Source: SAR86 cluster bacterium
GTDB lineage: Bacteria > Pseudomonadota > Gammaproteobacteria > Magnimaribacterales > D2472
NCBI GenBank assembly: GCA_023703655.1
Contig: CP097973.1
Coordinates: 1,110,170-1,174,169, forward strand
Reading direction: 5' to 3'
DNA: 64,000 bases
Shown: positions 59,336-64,000 of the stretch, in pieces
Numbering within the stretch: position 1 is the first letter of the stretch
Layout of the letters: the number at the start of each line of letters is the position of its first letter
The notes under the pieces: model-generated
The model's database searches: none
Seen by the model: only the letters and a program-made list of their open reading frames with translations
What the model was told of the DNA's origin: nothing
Translations under genes and position numbers: made by a program

Positions 59336-59371
59336 CTTTTCCTCTTAATGTATCAAGAGGAAATACCCCTT

Positions 59372-59396
59372 GAGAATGATAATGATAATCATTCTC
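59372..59396. promoter_or_regulatory. Fur box
   Basis: Near-perfect palindrome with arms GAGAATGAT and ATCATTCTC around AATGATA, containing overlapping GATAAT hexamers in the Fur consensus pattern. It lies 37 bases upstream of the siderophore receptor start and just past the end of the doxX-like gene, so it should control the receptor. Confidence 0.9.
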
Positions 59397-59416
59397 ATTT
59401 AGATTTACAAGTTTTT

Positions 59417-59827
59417 TTAGTTATTTCCTTTTATTGCAAAATATGCTCCAAGTATAAAGAGGAAAATTTGCTCGCTCATAAATAAATCTTTTGTAATAAA
59501 CCAATCAGGATGGGCAATAGCAAATGCGCCAATCATAATGACAACTACTGCTCCACCTCCTAATCTTGTTACAAGATGCCCCGTAGTGCCCAAAAAGCCA
59601 CCTGCTATCACTGCAATACCTGCACCCACCTCACCTAACGCAACTAAAATAGCGGTAAATTCAGGCAAGAAAACATCTTTACTACCAAGATATCCTGCAA
59701 ATCTATCTACAGGAAATTTGCCAATACCATGCAAAAAAAATGATATGCCTAATGAGAATCTTAATAACCATGGTGCAAATTTTGTAAACGGTTTTGCGAT
59801 ATTATCTAGATATGATGAAAAACTCAT
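59417..59827 (-). CDS. DoxX-family membrane protein
   Basis: 136 residues with four hydrophobic segments (about residues 20-38, 50-72, 78-100 and 112-130) and the family pattern RFSLGISFFLHGIGKF followed by LGEVGAGIAVIAGGFLG. DoxX proteins are small membrane proteins linked to redox stress; no activity can be assigned. It is upstream of the Fur-controlled receptor on the same strand but separated by the Fur box, so it has its own promoter, probably in the 67 bases shared with the small gene at 59895. Confidence 0.88.
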   Translation of the reverse strand: MSFSSYLDNIAKPFTKFAPWLLRFSLGISFFLHGIGKFPVDRFAGYLGSKDVFLPEFTAILVALGEVGAGIAVIAGGFLGTTGHLVTRLGGGAVVVIMIGAFAIAHPDWFITKDLFMSEQIFLFILGAYFAIKGNN

Positions 59828-59894
59828 GTTGTGCTCCTTTGCTATAGAATTATCTTATAAATAAAATAAAATCATAACAACACATGGAGTAATT

Positions 59895-60065
59895 ATGTTC
59901 AATCCTCTGAAAATGGCTGGTGATTTAAAAAATATTGAAAAGATGCTAAAGCCGGCTCTTGAAAAGTTTATGAATGAATCAGGATTTGCTAAGCAAGAAG
60001 AGATTGAGGAGATAAAAGCTAGATTGGATAAAATAGAGAGTATGATTAAAGACCTAAAAAATTAA
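59895..60065 (+). CDS. Small coiled-coil protein (56 residues)
   Basis: An ATG at 59895 with a GGAG six bases upstream opens 56 codons to a TAA at 60065. After MFNPLKMAGDLKNIEKML the protein is a charged helix (QEEIEEIKARLDKIESMIKDLK) with heptad spacing. It loosely resembles the C-terminal coiled coil of UbiK-type accessory proteins, not enough to name it. Its stop overlaps that of the convergent nucleotidyltransferase by four bases, as for other real convergent pairs here. Confidence 0.6.
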   Translation: MFNPLKMAGDLKNIEKMLKPALEKFMNESGFAKQEEIEEIKARLDKIESMIKDLKN

Positions 60066-60436
60066 AGTTTTCCGTCCTTTTTCATTTCTTCTCTAATCTT
60101 AGTTGCACTAATTTCCGAAATAGATTTATCAAATTCCTCCTCTTCAATAGCATAACCAACGCCGCGTCCATATGTGATATTAACAATATTTGGGACCAGC
60201 ATAATTTCATAATCTTCTCTGCGCTTAAAACCATCTTTACTTAATCCTTCTTCAATATTTTTGCATACAGTATCCCAATCAAAAGGATTTTTATCGTTGG
60301 TGCCTTGAACATCCCTGACCTGAATAATGACTTGTCCTGTTTTTTTTATACATCTTTTAAAGAGTTCCTGATGACCATCATGCCATGGCTGCCATCTACC
60401 TAACATTTGAACAGTTGGCTTCTTCCAATCAAACAT
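60062..60436 (-). CDS. Nucleotidyltransferase-fold (cytidylyltransferase-like) protein
   Basis: 124 residues. The HxGH-type motif is in GRWQPWHDGHQELFKR (about residues 13-28) and the second ATP-site motif in ISATKIREEM (about 109-118). This is the compact adenylyl/cytidylyltransferase fold. It overlaps the upstream P-loop kinase gene by eight bases, forming a kinase-nucleotidyltransferase pair that could phosphorylate then activate one substrate. Similar small enzymes occur in marine phages and cyanobacteria. Substrate unknown. Confidence 0.75.
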   Translation of the reverse strand: MFDWKKPTVQMLGRWQPWHDGHQELFKRCIKKTGQVIIQVRDVQGTNDKNPFDWDTVCKNIEEGLSKDGFKRREDYEIMLVPNIVNITYGRGVGYAIEEEEFDKSISEISATKIREEMKKDGKL

Positions 60437-60839
60437 TTTTAAGAATTTCTTTGGCTATATCAGAATGATTATGGTCATTCCATTCAGTTATATGAAAGTC
60501 AACTTTATCAGGATTCTCAAAGAGACGATTTGTATCTTCAAATCTCCCCTCTTTAATTGTATCCATCCAAATTAAGATATCTGGATCAAAATTATCTCGT
60601 GTTTCCTTTGTTGGACATACAAAATCACACACCACATATCTATGATTTGATTTTTCAAAATCTGCAAATGTTCGCATCCTTTTACTTTGTCTTAATCGAC
60701 CTTCGTTTGAAAAGTCCCAATCGTTTGACATTTCTCGGAGTTTATCTGCGTTATACCAAGCGGCATTCAATAAGGGAACTAATCTTTCAGTTAAAAAGGT
60801 TTTTCCACTACCAGGCAAACCCATAACAAGAATCTTCAT
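60429..60839 (-). CDS. Adenylylsulfate-kinase-like P-loop protein
   Basis: 136 residues with P-loop MGLPGSGKTFL (residues 6-16), then AAWYNADKLREMSNDWDFSNEG, which has the spacing of the substrate loop of APS kinase (DGDxxR...DLGFS). It is shorter than CysC and no sulfate-assimilation genes are near, so the substrate may differ. Encoded together with the overlapping nucleotidyltransferase gene. Both could modify a sugar or phospholipid head group. Confidence 0.7.
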   Translation of the reverse strand: MKILVMGLPGSGKTFLTERLVPLLNAAWYNADKLREMSNDWDFSNEGRLRQSKRMRTFADFEKSNHRYVVCDFVCPTKETRDNFDPDILIWMDTIKEGRFEDTNRLFENPDKVDFHITEWNDHNHSDIAKEILKNV

Positions 60840-60888
60840 GCTGCAATTGTAAATATCATTTAATTTAAAACAAGATATATTATCTAAT

Positions 60889-61788
60889 TTAAACCACCAT
60901 TAAAAAAGCAATAGGAATTATAAGTATCCATAAAAAAGTGGTGAAGATTACTTTCTTGAAGTCCATCAGCCTAAGGCTCTCCTTTGTAATTTGTGATCCA
61001 ATGCAAAATAATCCTGAGATTAAAAAATATTTACTTACAATAGCTATAGATTCGGCAGGTATTGGCAGTGCAACATTAGATCCTATAAAGATTGCTAAAA
61101 TGAATAAAATAATAAATACAGGCACCTGAAATTTTCTTTGATTATTTTTAAACCACAAGCTAACAAATATTACCATCGGAATGATCCATAAAGTTCTTGC
61201 AAGTTTAAGTGTTGTAGCAGTTTCTAAAGCTGTTGATCCATAGGCCAAAGATGCACCAATGACTGCACTAGTGTCGTGGAGAGCGGTTGCAGCTAGTGCT
61301 CCAAACTCCATTTCACTCAAGTTGAGCCAATGGCCCAAGATTGGGAATAAGACTATTCCAATTGCATTCAAAACAAAAATTATTGATATGGCCGCAGCAA
61401 GGTCGCTGGGTTGATTTTTCATTAAAGGCGAAATGGCGGTCATCGCCGTGCCTCCACAAATAGATGATCCTGCAGCTACTAAAAAAGTGAACTTTTTATC
61501 AATTTTGAAGACTTTACCCACAAGAAGAACCAGCAAGAAAATTACAATTACAAAAATTGATATAGTAAAAAAATATGTTTGAGTAATTTCTATTGCATCA
61601 AATAAATTTATTGATAAACCTAAAAAAATAATTCCAGTTTGAATTAATTTAGTCCCAGATTTCTTAAATATATTATTGCCTGGTGGCTGCAATACCAATG
61701 AAAAACCTATGCCAAGCATTATTGCAAGAATTGGTGAAGAGGTTATCCATGCAAATATGATTAGGGATACTCCTATAAAAACTAACAT
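60889..61788 (-). CDS. YeiH-family putative sulfate exporter (UPF0324)
   Basis: 299-residue integral membrane protein with about nine to ten hydrophobic segments. The family markers GTKLIQTGIIFLGLSI, AAGSSICGGTAMTAISP and GALAATALHDTSAVIGAS are present. The family is labelled a putative sulfate exporter without firm proof. It is the first of three minus-strand genes facing the redoxin; a 49-base gap separates it from the APS-kinase-like gene, which makes a link to sulfur compounds worth noting but unproven. Confidence 0.88.
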   Translation of the reverse strand: MLVFIGVSLIIFAWITSSPILAIMLGIGFSLVLQPPGNNIFKKSGTKLIQTGIIFLGLSINLFDAIEITQTYFFTISIFVIVIFLLVLLVGKVFKIDKKFTFLVAAGSSICGGTAMTAISPLMKNQPSDLAAAISIIFVLNAIGIVLFPILGHWLNLSEMEFGALAATALHDTSAVIGASLAYGSTALETATTLKLARTLWIIPMVIFVSLWFKNNQRKFQVPVFIILFILAIFIGSNVALPIPAESIAIVSKYFLISGLFCIGSQITKESLRLMDFKKVIFTTFLWILIIPIAFLMVV

Positions 61789-61828
61789 CGCATAATTATA
61801 AAGTTTTTTTTATAATCTAATATCAATC

Positions 61829-62380
61829 ATGGCACTTACTTATTCAGAAATGCTACAGCTTGATTTTGAGCTGTTTAATTTTGAATTGATAAATGTTGTA
61901 GATAATCAAAATTTTTCTGTATCAAACATTGATGACAAAAAGCCATCTTTGATAATGTTTATTTGTAATCATTGTCCATACGTCATTCATTATCATGATC
62001 AATTGATAAAACTTGATAATGATTATTCACATTTATTAAATCTTGTTGCAATAAGTTCTAATGATATCGTTAATTATCCAGAAGACAGTCCTGACAAAAT
62101 GAAAGATCTTTGGCGGGAGTTGGGACTTTCGTTTCCTTACCTTTATGATGAAACACAGGATGTGGCAAAGAAGTTTAAAGCTGCATGTACCCCAGAGTTT
62201 TACCTTTTTTCTTCCAAAAAAAGGCTAGTCTACAGAGGCAGAATGGATGACAGTTCACCAAAATCGGTTAATGCAGCATCAGCCAATGAACTAAGAGCTG
62301 CAATAGATAACATTATAGCTGGCAAAGATATCAGCTCTAAGCAATATCCATCAATGGGCTGTAATATCAAATGGAAATAA
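61829..62380 (+). CDS. Thioredoxin-fold (AhpC/TSA-like) protein
   Basis: 183 residues, no signal peptide. The redox motif CNHCPYV (about residues 46-52) sits after SLIMFI as in thioredoxin folds; then AISSNDIVNYPEDSPDKM and a TPEFYLF cis-Pro region. This matches the redoxin-like 'NHCPYV' subgroup. A general cytoplasmic disulfide or peroxide function is likely. It lies divergent from the YeiH-like gene with 40 bases between, and ends against the small membrane gene at 62382. Confidence 0.87.
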   Translation: MALTYSEMLQLDFELFNFELINVVDNQNFSVSNIDDKKPSLIMFICNHCPYVIHYHDQLIKLDNDYSHLLNLVAISSNDIVNYPEDSPDKMKDLWRELGLSFPYLYDETQDVAKKFKAACTPEFYLFSSKKRLVYRGRMDDSSPKSVNAASANELRAAIDNIIAGKDISSKQYPSMGCNIKWK

Positions 62381-62381
62381 T

Positions 62382-62591
62382 TTATCCGTGAGCAAATTTA
62401 AATAAAGATACAAAAATAATTCCAGTGATAAGAAAACCACTACAAATTACCAAATAATCAACTAGAGCAACAATTACAAGCTCTCTCCAAGAATAATCAT
62501 CATTGCGAGTTTTTCTTAAAGCATTGATCTTAAAAAAAGTAAAACTCAGCAAAAAAGCAATGCCACCACTCAAGAAAATTAGGCTTGTCAT
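62382..62591 (-). CDS. Small membrane protein of unknown function
   Basis: 69 residues with two hydrophobic segments (about residues 2-20 and 38-65) and a charged middle (NALRKTRNDDYSWREL). No recognised family. Its ATG overlaps the stop of the photolyase gene by four bases, so it is co-transcribed with it. Confidence 0.6.
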   Translation of the reverse strand: MTSLIFLSGGIAFLLSFTFFKINALRKTRNDDYSWRELVIVALVDYLVICSGFLITGIIFVSLFKFAHG

Positions 62592-64000
62592 GCAGTCCTC
62601 CTCCTCCTCATTCTGCTGCCATGTTTTAAATACACTTTCTTAGCAATATTTTTAAATTTTATATCAGATCTTATTGACCATATTTTCTCTCTGGCTGCTT
62701 TTGAACTTTTGCGTAAATCGGTAATAGGTTCAATATATTGTTTTCCAAGATTAGCGTAATGGATTGATTCATTGTCAGAAGATTGTAATTCTGGGATTAC
62801 TCTTTTAATCCAATTAGCATTTATGTCATGATCCATACTTTGTTTAGAAACCGAATAGATTCTTGGAAGATTAATTCCTGTTACTCCACTTTGCATTTGA
62901 ACTTGACTGATATGAATGCCAGGCTCATAGTCAACAAAAAGTTTTGCCAATAGCGGAGAAGTCTTTTGCCATGGTTGCCAGAGGTTATAGGAAGCAAATG
63001 ACATAATCATTGCTCTCATTCTAAAGTTTATCCATCCATATTCCTTTAAATATAAAATGCATGCATCTAAAAATGGAAATCCGGTCTTGCCTTGAATCCA
63101 TCTCTCAACAATCTCACTATCAAAATTTGGTCTTAATTCATCGCACATTGAGTGCATGGAATTGAACTCAAGCTCTGGCTCTGTCTCTAACTTTTGAATA
63201 AAATGACAATGCCAATAGAGCCTTTTTCTAAAAGAATTTAGATCAGACTTATGATTTGAGACTGGAAAAAAATCTGTAAGTTTCTGGTAAATTTGTCTTA
63301 CCGAGATTGATCCAAATGCTATGTGCGGTGATAGTCTTGAGCATGAGTTTTCAGCATCAATTGGACTAGACATTTTTTTGCTATAACCTTCACATCTCTC
63401 AAACAAGAAACTATCAAGCAGGCGATTTGCTTCGAGAGAACCACCTTTTTGTATTTGCATATTCAAAGGGATGTGATCCTTGATTTTTGGGTCAAATTTG
63501 TTAAGAGTGGGAATATCAGCATCTAACCAATGCAAGTTAGCTTTTGGATTAAGTTTTAATGGTTGATCCATAATCTTATGCCAATGTTTAGACCAATTAT
63601 CTCTATCAAAATTATCAAGTTGTATACCATGATCACTATAGGTATGAAATTGATCATTTGCTTTGAAGAATTGCTTGAAACTATTGAGTTGAGAGCGAAA
63701 GTAATCTATATCGGTTGAATGATTGAAATGAATATTTGCTTTTGGATAATTTCTTATAATCCATTCTTGTAATGAATATAGATTACCCTCAAATATATGT
63801 ATGTTTGAGCGCAATTCTTTCAATTCATTATCTAGAGATACTAAACAGTCATACGCAAATTGAAATTGTATAGAAGACTTACCATTTGAATTCCAGTAGT
63901 CCTTGTCAAAAAGATAAATGACGAGGTATTTTTGATTCTGAGAGCCATAATACAATGCCTCATTATCTTTAATTCTTAAGTTTCTATGTAATAGAACAAT
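62588..64000 (-). CDS. Cryptochrome/photolyase family protein (5' end off the window)
   Basis: FAD-dependent DNA photolyase or cryptochrome. The frame is open to the right edge: the first visible codons give IVLLHRNLRIKDNEALYYGSQ, the standard N-terminal antenna-domain start, so only a few residues are missing; the TTG at 63955 is internal. The FAD domain has LSPHIAFGSISVRQI, KTGFPFLDACILYLKEYGWINFRMR and VDYEPGIHISQVQMQSGV. About 470 residues are visible. Light-dependent repair fits a surface-ocean organism. The C-terminus ends in a short Arg-rich tail. Confidence 0.92.
   Translation of the reverse strand: MVLLHRNLRIKDNEALYYGSQNQKYLVIYLFDKDYWNSNGKSSIQFQFAYDCLVSLDNELKELRSNIHIFEGNLYSLQEWIIRNYPKANIHFNHSTDIDYFRSQLNSFKQFFKANDQFHTYSDHGIQLDNFDRDNWSKHWHKIMDQPLKLNPKANLHWLDADIPTLNKFDPKIKDHIPLNMQIQKGGSLEANRLLDSFLFERCEGYSKKMSSPIDAENSCSRLSPHIAFGSISVRQIYQKLTDFFPVSNHKSDLNSFRKRLYWHCHFIQKLETEPELEFNSMHSMCDELRPNFDSEIVERWIQGKTGFPFLDACILYLKEYGWINFRMRAMIMSFASYNLWQPWQKTSPLLAKLFVDYEPGIHISQVQMQSGVTGINLPRIYSVSKQSMDHDINANWIKRVIPELQSSDNESIHYANLGKQYIEPITDLRKSSKAAREKIWSIRSDIKFKNIAKKVYLKHGSRMRRRRTA

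Overview
The window is AT-rich, almost gap-free bacterial DNA. It most resembles a streamlined marine gammaproteobacterium of the SAR86 type; that placement is inferred from gene content and not tested. Gene order supports a gammaproteobacterium: nrdR-ribD-ribBA-ribH-nusB, xseB-ispA-dxs, miaA-hflK-hflC-purA, algC-like next to slmA, and aroK-aroB/gltB/gltD/hemE. Two TonB-dependent receptors (one behind a strong Fur box), KDO transferase and a lipid A acyltransferase show a Gram-negative outer membrane. Genes overlap by a few bases and convergent pairs share their stop codons, as in streamlined genomes.

Layout. 1-3.9 kb: end of an RND exporter, then xseB-ispA-dxs. 3.9-7.4 kb (minus): LETM1-like small protein, thiolase, thiL, pgpA, ribA. 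7.4-10.3 kb: large TonB receptor with a terminator. 10.4-15.9 kb (plus): nth, glyA, nrdR, ribD, ribBA, ribH, nusB. 15.9-23.8 kb (minus): waaA, PII, miaA, hflK, hflC, purA, DUF3604 protein. 23.8-29.1 kb: lipid A acyltransferase and a methyltransferase (plus), facing ilvE - glycosyltransferase - methyltransferase - alpha/alpha-toroid protein (minus). 29.2-39.9 kb: phosphohexomutase, slmA, aroK, aroB, an inverted gltB, gltD with an extra N-terminal domain, hemE. 39.9-43.6 kb (minus): tesB, DUF1214-like, SDR, SnoaL-like. 43.7-52.3 kb (plus): CobS/CobT-like AAA+/VWA pair, a diiron protein, beta-helix protein, Bax-inhibitor-like protein, M1 peptidase. 52.3-57 kb: pantothenate-kinase-like, cytidylyltransferase-cupin fusion, sterol-desaturase-like, shikimate-kinase-like, amidohydrolase, tRNA-Ala. 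57-64 kb: siderophore receptor with Fur box and a structured 3' region, DoxX, a kinase/nucleotidyltransferase pair, YeiH-type exporter, redoxin, and a photolyase running off the right edge.

Data quality matters here. Four genes (lipid A acyltransferase, gltB, hemE, SnoaL-like) are split by five one-base indels. Four lie in runs of 6-8 A/T; the fifth is the first hemE break. Restoring one base in each rebuilds normal family members. Two perfect tandem duplications (262 bp and 891 bp) have junctions without microhomology, as if overlapping contigs had been joined without merging. I treat these as probable sequencing or assembly artefacts unless reads show otherwise.

The best candidates for undescribed biology are: the glycosyltransferase/methyltransferase/toroid cassette; the CobS/CobT-like pair beside a diiron oxygenase-like protein; the cytidylyltransferase-cupin fusion; the APS-kinase-like plus nucleotidyltransferase pair; the integrase-like domain on GltD beside an inverted gltB; and a 106-bp element with a perfect 14-bp inverted repeat and competing internal pairings.
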